14,598 nt of DNA from the NCBI GenBank assembly GCA_002449135.1, contig DKCH01000044.1:1-14598 (forward strand), written 5' to 3'. The stretch's first letter is position 1. Each line of letters starts with the position of its first letter. The notes below the pieces were generated by a model. It was given only the letters and a program-made list of their open reading frames with translations. It made no database searches and was not told the origin of the DNA. Source of the stretch: Caryophanales bacterium UBA6879. GTDB lineage: Bacteria; Bacillota_I; Bacilli_A; RFN20; CAG-288. Position numbers and translations under genes: made by a program. This document shows, piece after piece, positions 1-6,737 of the stretch.

Positions 1-96
1 CTCCGCCATCAGTTTATCATCCGAACCCTGTATGCTTATCAGACAGGATTCGAAGTCATAGGCTAGCTTAGGATGAAACCTGAGAAATGTGCCAAG
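1..96. other. GC-richer unassigned stretch at the window edge
   Basis: This stretch is visibly richer in G+C than the roughly 70-80% A+T sequence after it, and it leads straight into a terminator on the plus strand. It can fold: CGAA/TTCG plus CCTGT/ACAGG form a hairpin at 22-52 with one mismatch, and a small AGG/CCT hairpin lies near 70-81. It could be the end of a structured RNA or the tail of a gene starting outside the window. All three plus frames contain a stop within about 85 bases. One minus frame is open throughout but has no start codon. I do not recognise any RNA or protein family here. Confidence 0.35.
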
Positions 97-121
97 AATC
101 CCTCGTAAGAGGGATTTTTTG
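97..121 (+). terminator. Rho-independent terminator
   Basis: An 8-bp perfect stem, AATCCCTC (97-104) with GAGGGATT (109-116), is closed by a GTAA tetraloop and followed by an unbroken T run. It must end a transcript that starts left of the window. Confidence 0.85.
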
Positions 122-199
122 TTTACTTCTCATGTCAAATTTTGAGCTCTATTTTTCTTGAGATAGTTTTTTTGCTCCCATTATCAGTTAATAAATAAT

Positions 200-228
200 T
201 TGCATGTAGTCCCTTTACAAATTACAAT
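200..228 (+). promoter_or_regulatory. Putative promoter of the first lipoprotein gene
   Basis: TTGCAT (200-205) and TACAAT (223-228) are separated by exactly 17 bases. They lie 25 bases before the ATG of the lipoprotein gene, just ahead of its AAGGAGG ribosome site (about 237-243). The placement is good, but in such AT-rich DNA a chance match is possible. Confidence 0.45.
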
Positions 229-252
229 ATTAATATAAGGAGGAATTACTTA

Positions 253-723
253 ATGAAAAAAGCAGCTCTTCTTATAGGAATATTATCACTTATCTCTTGC
301 TATAGTAGGACTATTTATGATAATTCTTCAACCTTTTGTGATGAAAACAATTCAAGTAAAAGCGAATATGTCGATTCTATTAATTCAAGTAATATTGAAA
401 AAGAGGATACTTCAGTAAACAACAATGAATTTTATTGTCTTCTTCCTCAATCGTTTATTATTAATGAAACAACATATGTTTCTTTTGGTCTCACTTCAGA
501 CCCATCAATGTCATTAGGTGATTTGATTGGTTATCTTGTTAATAGTGACTTTAATGATGAGAAAAAAGAAAATTTAATTTATGTAACTGCACAGTTCCAA
601 ACATACACTAACGATTCTTCTCTTCCCTTATATTTGTTAATCAGTAATATGCTAAAAGAAGCGGTTGTGATACGAACATCTTTATATGATTTTGTTTATA
701 TTGCAGAAGGAAGCTTAAAATGA
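253..723 (+). CDS. Small predicted lipoprotein, function unknown
   Basis: The 156-residue product starts with a short lipoprotein signal: two lysines, a hydrophobic core, then the lipobox LISC with the acylated cysteine at residue 16. The mature protein should therefore be anchored to the outer face of the cell membrane. After the cysteine comes a polar linker rich in Ser and Asn (about residues 20-56), typical of tethered lipoproteins. A compact domain follows with alternating hydrophobic stretches (about 58-156). No catalytic motif or known domain is visible. The start is fixed by a strong AAGGAGG ten bases upstream. The next possible reading frame overlaps its stop as ATGA. I cannot assign a function. 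Confidence in the gene and its export is high. Confidence 0.8.
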   Translation: MKKAALLIGILSLISCYSRTIYDNSSTFCDENNSSKSEYVDSINSSNIEKEDTSVNNNEFYCLLPQSFIINETTYVSFGLTSDPSMSLGDLIGYLVNSDFNDEKKENLIYVTAQFQTYTNDSSLPLYLLISNMLKEAVVIRTSLYDFVYIAEGSLK

Positions 724-857
724 CGATTAAAAAACTTGTTCAATTATTTATCTTTAATTCTATTTACGATTCAGAAATTTGCAATAGAAATAGTGGCTAT
801 TTGAATTATTCCGAATTCTATAGCTTTTTCCAAGTAAATATTAGTAACATGATTTAG
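720..857 (+). CDS. Possible 45-residue small ORF
   Basis: An ATG overlaps the stop of the preceding lipoprotein gene as ATGA, which would allow translational coupling. It opens a 45-codon frame ending in TAG, 17 bases before the next lipoprotein start. The predicted peptide begins MTIKKLVQLF and is rich in Asn, Ser, Tyr and Phe. It has no clear signal peptide or membrane helix and no separate ribosome site. It may be a real small gene, the remains of a longer one, or chance. The overlap is the only positive evidence. Confidence 0.25.
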   Translation: MTIKKLVQLFIFNSIYDSEICNRNSGYLNYSEFYSFFQVNISNMI

Positions 858-874
858 AAAGTTGAGAAGTAATT

Positions 875-1309
875 ATGAAAAAGTCATTGTTTGTAGCGTT
901 AATGCTTTCATTAATGCTCACAAGTTGTTCAAGTTCCTTAGGTGAAACAAAAGAAAATAATCAAGATTATATGTATTATGCGCAATATACTGAATTCTAT
1001 GATATTCCTGTTGGCGCAGGTAAAGGGTTAGAGATGTATGCTTGGGAGGAAGATTCTCAATGGTATGCTGGCTTATTACCAGGAACAAACAGGCTAAAAA
1101 CCATAGATGAAATAATTAAATTACAACAAAAATCATGTCCAATAGAGATAATGAAAGAAATCCTTTCATCTTATTCAGAATATGATCGTTATTGGTGTTC
1201 AATGTTTATAGTTTCTAATCCTCCTCAAGAACACGAATTAAATCATGTGGTTAATAAGCAAGACCCAGATTACATTTATTTGTGCAACTATTTTGATGTT
1301 AAAATTTAA
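875..1309 (+). CDS. Small predicted lipoprotein, function unknown
   Basis: The 144-residue product has a clear lipoprotein signal peptide with lipobox LTSC and the modified cysteine at residue 18, followed by a Ser-rich linker. The mature domain (about 30-144) is rich in Tyr and Trp and contains three further cysteines (near 88, 108 and 137), which could form a disulfide outside the cell. It does not resemble the lipoprotein 150 bases upstream beyond the signal peptide. Both lie on the same strand with no terminator between them, so co-transcription is likely. The ribosome site (GAGAAG) is weaker than that of the upstream gene. I recognise no family. Confidence 0.75.
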   Translation: MKKSLFVALMLSLMLTSCSSSLGETKENNQDYMYYAQYTEFYDIPVGAGKGLEMYAWEEDSQWYAGLLPGTNRLKTIDEIIKLQQKSCPIEIMKEILSSYSEYDRYWCSMFIVSNPPQEHELNHVVNKQDPDYIYLCNYFDVKI

Positions 1310-1326
1310 AACCTAGTCTTATTAAA

Positions 1327-1342
1327 GTGTTGATATCAACAC
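1327..1342. repeat. Perfect 16-bp palindrome
   Basis: GTGTTGATATCAACAC reads the same on both strands and lies 18 bases after the second lipoprotein stop. With no central loop it suits a dimeric DNA-binding protein better than an RNA hairpin. No adjacent promoter was identified, so its role is unknown. Confidence 0.5.
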
Positions 1343-1351
1343 AATTTGCAT

Positions 1352-1380
1352 TTAGGTATCGATGATTATCTAGGCTTTTT
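1352..1380 (+). terminator. Weak candidate terminator after the lipoprotein pair
   Basis: TTAGGTA (1352-1358) can pair with TATCTAG (1367-1373), with two G-U pairs and an 8-base loop. GC and five Ts follow. It is placed correctly to end the lipoprotein transcript, but the stem is weak. Confidence 0.4.
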
Positions 1381-1577
1381 ACTATGTTTAGCCCTCCTAT
1401 TTGGCGCTATCTTTCCACTCCAAAGTTATGCTCTCTTTTCCCTCGTATCTGCTTTGACTAGCTTTGAAAGAAATAGAGGTAACTTCTCTAGGTTCAGATC
1501 CTCTCTAACATACTTATAGGTCATGAAGTGCAAGTTCAGATATTTCTTTAGGTATTTCTTCACTATTTGAGAAAAAT
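1381..1577 (-). pseudogene. Possible gene remnant in a GC-richer patch
   Basis: About 180 bases here are clearly less AT-rich than the flanks. On the minus strand one frame is open from about 1577 to a TAA at 1426-1428, reading as plausible protein (Leu, Lys, Tyr and Arg rich, with an internal ATG at 1522-1524). It continues past the stop as more protein-like sequence towards 1371. I see no ribosome site and cannot name a family. It may be a piece of a decayed or horizontally acquired gene, or simply a compositional island. Confidence 0.25.
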
Positions 1578-2013
1578 TTCAAGGATTATAAATGTCAATA
1601 TAAAATTCTCACATTTTTCAATTTAAGATTACTCAATTTGTATAGGCTTAAGCTTATTTTTAATTCTATAGGATTTACCTGTAATATTAAATAAATAAGA
1701 GAAATACAAACAATAATAAATATTATGAAAACATCCTTAATGAAAACGGAAAGAAAATTAACTTTTCTCAAATAGAAATGGAATGGCTCTAATAAGAAGA
1801 CATTAAAATAAAATTTTTTAAAAGCTAAAATTTTAAGTTTGTAAGAGCTTTTGGCAAAGTTAAAAAAGAATTAGCTTAACTTGATTAAATTTATTTCATA
1901 GATTCATAATTTATTGTTTTAATTCAGTAAATTTTATATATCTTTACAAGAAATGTGAATGTAATAAAATATATATATCAATTTTTACTATTTTAATTTA
2001 TTTATTTAAATTA
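1578..2013. other. AT-rich intergenic stretch without recognisable genes
   Basis: I see no supported gene here. Short protein-like runs occur (for example a plus frame near 1720-1785 ending in two stops), but the composition alone can produce them. It may be a graveyard of decayed genes. Confidence 0.4.
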
Positions 2014-2042
2014 TTGATTACAAAAATAAAATATCATAAAAT
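2014..2042 (+). promoter_or_regulatory. Promoter of the zinc-ribbon/DUF4234 operon
   Basis: TTGATT (2014-2019) and TAAAAT (2037-2042) are separated by 17 bases and lie 27 bases upstream of the ATG. An AAAGGAG ribosome site is between them and the start. Confidence 0.55.
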
Positions 2043-2069
2043 AAATATATAAATTAAAAAGGAGAAATT

Positions 2070-2534
2070 ATGAAGTATTGTAAAAACTGTGGACGTGAAG
2101 TTAATGATGATGATAAATTTTGTCCTTATTGTGGTGCATCTTTAGATGAACAACAAGAAATAGTAGATAAAAAAACTAATAATAATTCTACAGTTAGTTT
2201 TGTAAAACCACGTAATTTAGCTTTAGCTTTAGTTTTATCTATTATCACTTGTGGATTTTATACAATTTATTGGCAAATAAAATTAACAGATGAAGCCAAT
2301 GAAGTATTTCCAACAGATTATAAAACTAGTGGTGTAGCTACTTGGTTATTTTCTTTAATTACATGTGGTATTTTCGGTTTTTACTGGGCTTATAAAATGG
2401 GTCAAAAAGTTATTAGTAAATCAAATAATCCAAACGACAACTATACTCCTATTATTTATCTAGTTTTATATTTCTTTGTTGGTATTGTAGTTCTTTGTCT
2501 TTTACAAGATAGTGTTAATAAAGAGGTTGAATAA
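2070..2534 (+). CDS. Zinc-ribbon DUF4234 membrane protein
   Basis: The N-terminal zinc ribbon has CxxC pairs at residues 4/7 (CKNCG) and 18/21 (CPYCG). After a polar linker (about 28-44) comes a DUF4234-type membrane domain. The diagnostic pattern is a repeated LxxITCGxFxxYW: ITCGFYTIYW near 58-67 and ITCGIFGFYW near 96-105. Three hydrophobic segments are visible, about 48-68, 88-108 and 126-146. The family's biochemical function is not established. The zinc ribbon should face the cytoplasm. An AAAGGAG site fixes the start. The gene is followed two bases later by a DUF2752 gene, so the two are probably co-transcribed and may act together in the membrane. Confidence 0.85.
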   Translation: MKYCKNCGREVNDDDKFCPYCGASLDEQQEIVDKKTNNNSTVSFVKPRNLALALVLSIITCGFYTIYWQIKLTDEANEVFPTDYKTSGVATWLFSLITCGIFGFYWAYKMGQKVISKSNNPNDNYTPIIYLVLYFFVGIVVLCLLQDSVNKEVE

Positions 2535-2536
2535 AT

Positions 2537-2887
2537 TTGTCTAAATTAAAGTATTTAGTTTTTACTTTTGCTTTTTTATATATTATTTATATTTTTTATG
2601 GTGGAGAGGGTTTAATTTGCCCTTTCTTTTTTATAACTAAATTAAAGTGTCCAGGATGTGGTATTACTACAATGCTAATTTCCTTATTAAGGTTTGATTT
2701 TATTAGTGCTTTTAAGGCAAATGCTTTTTTATTAATTACTTTACCTATTATTATATTTGAAATTTTATTTTCTTTATTTTTTAATTTCAAAAATTACAAA
2801 CTTAAAAAGTATAATGATATTTTTCTTATTTTTTATTTAATTAGTTTAATTTGTTTTGATGTTTTTAGGAATATTTATAATTTTTAA
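2537..2887 (+). CDS. DUF2752 family membrane protein
   Basis: The 116-residue protein carries the DUF2752 signature CPGCGITTMLISLL (about 37-50), preceded by a second conserved-looking cysteine in LICPFF (near 28). Hydrophobic segments lie at about 7-24, 40-51, 63-82 and 94-110. The biochemical role of the family is unknown. The start appears to be TTG, since no ATG is available. The AAAGAGG ribosome site lies inside the last codons of the upstream gene, about ten bases before the TTG, which argues for translational coupling. Codon use is extremely AT-rich, like its partner. No clear terminator follows. Confidence 0.8.
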   Translation: MSKLKYLVFTFAFLYIIYIFYGGEGLICPFFFITKLKCPGCGITTMLISLLRFDFISAFKANAFLLITLPIIIFEILFSLFFNFKNYKLKKYNDIFLIFYLISLICFDVFRNIYNF

Positions 2888-3688
2888 AATATAGTTAAAA
2901 TTAAATTAATAATATCAATTTTTTAACAATATTTATTTTAAAAAATCTTATACTAAAAATTACCTATAAATTAAATTGAGATTTAATATTATTTATAAAA
3001 TACATAATATTTCAATAAAAAATTTTTACCATCTATTAGTTTTTTATCAAAAATGACAAAAAATTTTTAATAATTAAAAATCCATGATTATCGGCTAAAG
3101 CATATCACTAGTTGAGCTTTTGTATAACTAGTAGCCTAAAAATATACTAATTATCTAATATCTATACAATACCAGTAAAAGTTCTTATTCTATAAATATT
3201 TTTTGTATTTCTTGTAGGAATAAAAGTGAATCACAATAATATACGCTCACGCCATAATTGTCGTGCTTTTTTGTATATAATTTGATTTATAAAATACCTT
3301 AATTTAGATTTTCTAAATGTTCTCTATTACAAAAGGTAAGAATCTCATAACTTCTATCAAAAGCTAAAAATTATAATAATTCTATTTTGATTAACAAAAT
3401 TAAAAATGTGGCAAAGTTAAATTTTTCCACTAGTTATTTATAAGGCTCAAACTAAAAAATAAACTTTTCACAATATATATTTTTATAATTTTTTAAGTAT
3501 TTTTGGCTTTATTATTTTTACTAAATGTAATTCATAATTAAACAAAAAAGAAGCAAATTAATACCTCAAAAAATACATATTATCTACCACAAGATTTTAG
3601 AAAATCTTTATTATCAATTAAATTATAAGATACTCTTCTTTAAACTACTTCTATTTCATTAATAGAATAAATAAAGTACCAATTGATA
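2888..3688. other. Very AT-rich intergenic stretch, no supported gene
   Basis: No open frame of useful length has coding character. A hairpin can form at 3093-3136 (ACTAGTT/AACTAGT inner stem and GGCT/AGCC outer stem, with unpaired bases between them). A short minus-strand stretch near 3301-3365 reads as about 20 protein-like residues before a stop, but no family is recognisable. The composition and the adjacent pseudogene suggest an accumulation of decayed sequence. Confidence 0.45.
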
Positions 3689-4707
3689 TTATAATATATC
3701 AATTTTTCCTAATAAGAAATCTATTAAATTAGCATGTAAAATACTATTTTCATCATAAAAGCTCGAAATAATATTATTTCTTATTATTATCTTCTTAAAA
3801 AATCTTTAGTTAACTTAAGTGAATCAAGTTCAGAATTCATTTTAGCATCTTCTTCAATTCTAAGGACTGATTGAATATATTTTTTATTATCAAAATTATT
3901 TACAATAGAATCAATCTCTTTTTGTTTCTTTGTTTCACCTCTTCTATCTTCAATGACACCAACATCAACAGAATAAGTTCGTAATATATAATGTTTTCCA
4001 TTATATGTCCTGAATAATTTTGCCTATAATTTAACCTTTAATATCATATCTTTTAGCTTCAGATATTAAAAACGCACATTTTTATTAATTTAAATATCTT
4101 GTAATTAGTCCATCATCAATTTTACTTGATGTCTTAGCATTAATAGAATTAACTATGTTTAAAGAATTGATTAATGAACTAATTTGAGAAGCTAAATAAT
4201 TTAATATTTCTTCTAAAAATCTTCTCTTCTTATTTTTCCATGTTCAACCAAATCTTTTAAATATACTTCGCTATATAAATTATCAAGATAAGTTTTCTTT
4301 TCTTCATTAGTCTTTAAATTTATTAATCCTAACATTCCACCATATTGCATATATTCATCCAATAGATCTCGCTTATCAATTTGTATAAAAGAATAAATTT
4401 CTTTAAAAGATAGTGGATATACTTTTATTTAGCTAGATCTCCCTCTAAATTCAGTAGCAATATCACTAGATAATATTTTCGAATTATAACTAGTAACATA
4501 ACAATCTAAATTTGAATATCCTTTTAATTTATTTAACATGTCATAAATAGTTACGACAATATCACTTTCTTCATCTTTTACTTCATTAGTTATTTGAACT
4601 TCATCGTTAAATAAATAATATTTATTGTTTTTATCATTAGTAACTATATTTTCAACATAATCACATAAAGCAAAAAGGCTGTTACAAATGACTCGATTAG
4701 GAATCAA
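3689..4707 (-). pseudogene. Decayed DUF4143-family AAA ATPase
   Basis: Pieces of one protein can be read in order across several minus frames. First comes a Walker-B-like YYLFNDEVQ segment, then LDCYVTSYNSKILSSDI and TEFRGR, ended by TAA at 4429-4431. In the same frame follow YPLSFKEIYSF, DEYMQYGGMLGLIN and LYSEVYLKDLVEHGKI, ended by TAG at 4213-4215. A shifted frame gives ILNYLASQISSLIN to TAA at 4085-4087. Further shifts give FLISEAKRYDIKG, then HIMENIIYYEL, then YSVDVGVIE through to a TAA at 3787-3789. A last frame gives LHANLIDFLL to TAA at 3689-3691. The order and motifs match intact ATPases of this family (about 400 residues, COG1373-like, often accessory genes with toxin-like or mobile context). 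The N-terminal part with the Walker A P-loop is absent. The open 92-codon piece at 4429-4707 starts inside a terminator hairpin, and its first residues are probably not original. This is clearly a pseudogene. Confidence 0.88.
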
Positions 4708-4725
4708 TTCATAACAGCCTTTTTT
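4672..4725 (-). terminator. Strong bidirectional terminator after the tRNA genes
   Basis: A 13-bp perfect stem joins AAAAAGGCTGTTA (4672-4684) and TAACAGCCTTTTT (4712-4724) across a 27-base loop, which can itself form a small GATT/AATC hairpin. The arms end in A and T runs, so T tracts follow the stem on either strand. It sits about 70 bases after the tRNA-Ser gene, whose transcript it most likely ends. It also marks the 5' edge of the ATPase remnant. Confidence 0.8.
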
Positions 4726-4795
4726 ATCACTTACCTTTTAGCAAGATAAGTTTCAAACACGAAGCCATATCTATATGGTTCGCATAGATTTCTCA

Positions 4796-4887
4796 TGGCG
4801 GAGTAGAAGAGATTTGAACTCTTGCAGGGGTATAACCCCTCTATCGGTTTTCAAGACCGACCCCTTCAGCCACTTGGGTACTACTCC
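4796..4887 (-). tRNA. trnS-UGA: tRNA-Ser(UGA)
   Basis: The minus strand gives a complete class II tRNA. The 7-bp acceptor is GGAGTAG/CTACTCC, with G as discriminator and an encoded CCA at 4796-4798. A D arm, an anticodon loop CTTGAAA with anticodon TGA, a long GGGGT/ACCCC variable arm and a TTCAAAT T-loop follow. It reads UCA and other UCN serine codons. It lies 50 bases after tRNA-Val and may depend on read-through, since no good promoter is visible between them. Confidence 0.95.
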
Positions 4888-4900
4888 ATTTTTAGAAAAG

Positions 4901-4928
4901 AAAAGGAGCCTTTTAGCTCCTTATTTTT
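4901..4928 (-). terminator. Terminator-like hairpin between the two tRNA genes
   Basis: AAGGAGC and GCTCCTT form a 7-bp stem with a 6-base loop. On the minus strand, the direction of the tRNAs, the stem is followed by a T-rich run. The plus side is also T-rich, so it could work both ways. It may reduce expression of tRNA-Ser or act as a processing hairpin. Confidence 0.6.
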
Positions 4929-4937
4929 TAAAATTAA

Positions 4938-5013
4938 TGGTGGGCGCTATAGGGATCGAACCTATGACCTTCTGTACGTCAAACAGATGCTCTCCCAGCT
5001 GAGCTAAACGCCC
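4938..5013 (-). tRNA. trnV-GAC: tRNA-Val(GAC)
   Basis: The minus strand folds as a standard tRNA: acceptor GGGCGTT with AGCGCCC and one mismatch-tolerant pair, and a D arm with AGCTCAGCTGGGAGAGC. The anticodon loop TTGACGT sits on a TCTGT/ACAGA stem, and the T arm has GGTTCGATCC. CCA is encoded at 4938-4940. The anticodon GAC reads GUC/GUU valine codons. Confidence 0.96.
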
Positions 5014-5024
5014 ATCCTTCATAA

Positions 5025-5053
5025 ATTTTACTAATAACAAGTGAGATTGTCAA
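5025..5053 (-). promoter_or_regulatory. Promoter of the tRNA-Val/tRNA-Ser unit
   Basis: On the minus strand TTGACA (5048-5053) and TAAAAT (5025-5030) are 17 bases apart, with a predicted start about five bases before the mature tRNA-Val 5' end. This is a near-consensus sigma-70-type promoter. Confidence 0.8.
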
Positions 5054-5088
5054 CAACTTTTTTTATTTTATAAAAAATATTTAAAAAC

Positions 5089-5120
5089 AAAAAAGAGCCG
5101 GGTTTTTCCGACTCTTTTTA
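5089..5120 (-). terminator. Terminator of the uxu operon
   Basis: On the minus strand AAAGAGTCGG, a five-A loop and CCGGCTCTTTTTT form an 8-9 bp stem with one G-U pair, followed by a T run. It lies 15 bases after the uxuB stop and just before the tRNA promoter. Confidence 0.88.
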
Positions 5121-5134
5121 TATGGAAAGGGAAA

Positions 5135-6736
5135 CTATTTAGCTAATTTACAAACTTCGTGTAAGGTTTTACTTACGCCACCCTTAACAAGCATCTTAGT
5201 GAAGAATTCTTCTACTTTCTTTCCAATTTCTAATTTAGAAATATCAGTGCCAAAAATAGCAGTATTTTCTAAGATTGGTTTTAATTCACCATGATACTTC
5301 ATATCTTTCTTAACAGGGGCTAAAATACCGGTTAAGATAGAAAGCATTGGATCAGGAGAAAGTTCAAATGGCTCTAAATTATCATTTAAAGCAAGAAGAT
5401 ATCTACACCAACCAGCAATAGCAAGAGGAATAAAAGTTAAATCCTTTTCAGATAAATCCTTTCTTGCAAGATAAGATTTAATAGTTTCACCATATCTTAC
5501 AGGAATCTTTTGGCTTGTATCAGTAGCAATTCTTTGAGGAGTATCAGGAATAGCCTTATTAGGTAATCTCTTATATAAAACTTCATTTAAGAAGTCAATA
5601 GGATGAATAATCTTAGGATCAACAACAACCTTCATACCTTCTTTACCGATTTGTTCAATCATGGTAACTAAATCTTTGTTTTCCATTTCAGAAGCAATAG
5701 AATTATAACCTAAAACACAACCATAGCAGGCTAAAGCAGTATGTAAAGGATTTAAGCAAGTAGTAACCTTCATAGTTTCTACTTTATTAACAGTATCTCT
5801 ATCAGTGAAATAGACACCAGCTTTTTCTAAAGCAGGACGTCCATTAGGGAAATGATCCTCAATAACTAAATATTCACAAACTTCAGAGTTAACAAAAGGA
5901 GCAATATAAGTATGACGAGAAGTAGTAATAGGAGCCATATTAGTAAAGCCAAGAGCTTCGACTTCTTGTTCAACTTCTTTTGCAGGTCTAGGAGTAATCT
6001 TATCAATCATAGACCATGGGAAGGTAATCTTAGTTTCATCCTTTAAGTAATCAATAAAGCCTTTTTCGACTTTACCTTCTTTATACCAAGTATTAGCAAC
6101 TTCCATAACAGAAGCTTGTAACTTTTCACCATTATGAGAGCAGTTATCCATACTAACAACAGCTAATGGAAGCTTATTAGCTTGATATCTAACATAAAGT
6201 AAAGAAGCAATAATTGACATAGCATGACCAACCTTTTCAGGACCATTTTTAAAATCTTCTAAAACGATTGGTAAATATTCATGATTAATATTTCTTAAAG
6301 CATAGCCTTTTTCAGTAATAGTAAATGAAATCATTTGTAAAGAAGGCTTCTTAAAGATTTCAACTAACTTTTCAAAATCTGGACTAGTTTGATTAGCAAA
6401 ATAGCCTTTAGCAACAGAAGAAACAACACGATAAGCAGTTGGTTCATTAGCAGATAAAGTAGCTAATAAGGTTAAATCATCATAAGGTTGATAAATCTTA
6501 GAAATGATTTCACCATCAAAAGTATCAGCAGCAACAACTCCTTTGGTAGCAAGACCCTTATTTAATAAGTCATCTTGTAAACGAGCAATATAACCTCTAA
6601 AGATGTTACCAGCACCAAAGTGAATCCAAATAGGATTCTCTAAGGTTTCTTTTCTCATCTTTAAAACATCATATTTAGGAGTAGCGATCTTCTTATTTTC
6701 CTTAATAAGATCTAAGTTTTTTAAATTTAATTCCAT
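5135..6736 (-). CDS. uxuB: Fructuronate reductase (D-mannonate oxidoreductase)
   Basis: A cytoplasmic NAD-dependent mannitol-dehydrogenase-family enzyme, most likely reducing D-fructuronate to D-mannonate, the step before UxuA. Numbered from the chosen start: the nucleotide-binding segment near the N terminus contains WIHFGAGNIFRGY (about 36-48) and VVAADTFD. The central part has MDNCSHNGEKL. The catalytic region has MIDKITPRP, with the lysine expected to be catalytic. YIAPFVNSE and a helical C-terminal domain follow. At about 533 residues it is longer than the E. coli enzyme (486). The frame can be extended ten codons to 6766, inside uxuA. I prefer the ATG at 6736 because AGAGGG lies nine bases upstream and the uxuA stop is one base before it. 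The pairing with uxuA supports fructuronate over mannitol, tagaturonate or altronate, though the exact substrate is inferred. Confidence 0.92.
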   Translation of the reverse strand: MELNLKNLDLIKENKKIATPKYDVLKMRKETLENPIWIHFGAGNIFRGYIARLQDDLLNKGLATKGVVAADTFDGEIISKIYQPYDDLTLLATLSANEPTAYRVVSSVAKGYFANQTSPDFEKLVEIFKKPSLQMISFTITEKGYALRNINHEYLPIVLEDFKNGPEKVGHAMSIIASLLYVRYQANKLPLAVVSMDNCSHNGEKLQASVMEVANTWYKEGKVEKGFIDYLKDETKITFPWSMIDKITPRPAKEVEQEVEALGFTNMAPITTSRHTYIAPFVNSEVCEYLVIEDHFPNGRPALEKAGVYFTDRDTVNKVETMKVTTCLNPLHTALACYGCVLGYNSIASEMENKDLVTMIEQIGKEGMKVVVDPKIIHPIDFLNEVLYKRLPNKAIPDTPQRIATDTSQKIPVRYGETIKSYLARKDLSEKDLTFIPLAIAGWCRYLLALNDNLEPFELSPDPMLSILTGILAPVKKDMKYHGELKPILENTAIFGTDISKLEIGKKVEEFFTKMLVKGGVSKTLHEVCKLAK

Positions 6737-6737
6737 A

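Noticed and set aside
1853..1864. Repeated word GGCAAAGTTAA (also near 3412)
   Set aside because: Only two dispersed copies with different flanks, which chance can explain in this composition.
2596..2790. Minus-strand Lys-rich frame opposite the DUF2752 gene
   Set aside because: The plus strand carries the clear DUF2752 CPGCG signature. The minus frame is a shadow.
3241..3276. CACG/CGTG hairpin followed by a T run as a terminator
   Set aside because: The stem is only four clean pairs and no gene ends nearby, so it is too weak to report.
2888..3688. CRISPR array or tandem repeats in the AT-rich stretch
   Set aside because: I see no regularly spaced direct repeats. Similar short words are explained by the extreme AT content.
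4429..4707. Minus-strand 92-codon frame as an intact small gene
   Set aside because: It is the middle of a larger family protein. Homologous sequence continues in the same frame after its stop, and its start lies in a terminator hairpin.
4775..5007. Two plus-strand open frames over the tRNA genes
   Set aside because: They are translations of the reverse complement of tRNA-Ser and tRNA-Val. The tRNA folds, CCA ends and promoter explain this sequence fully.
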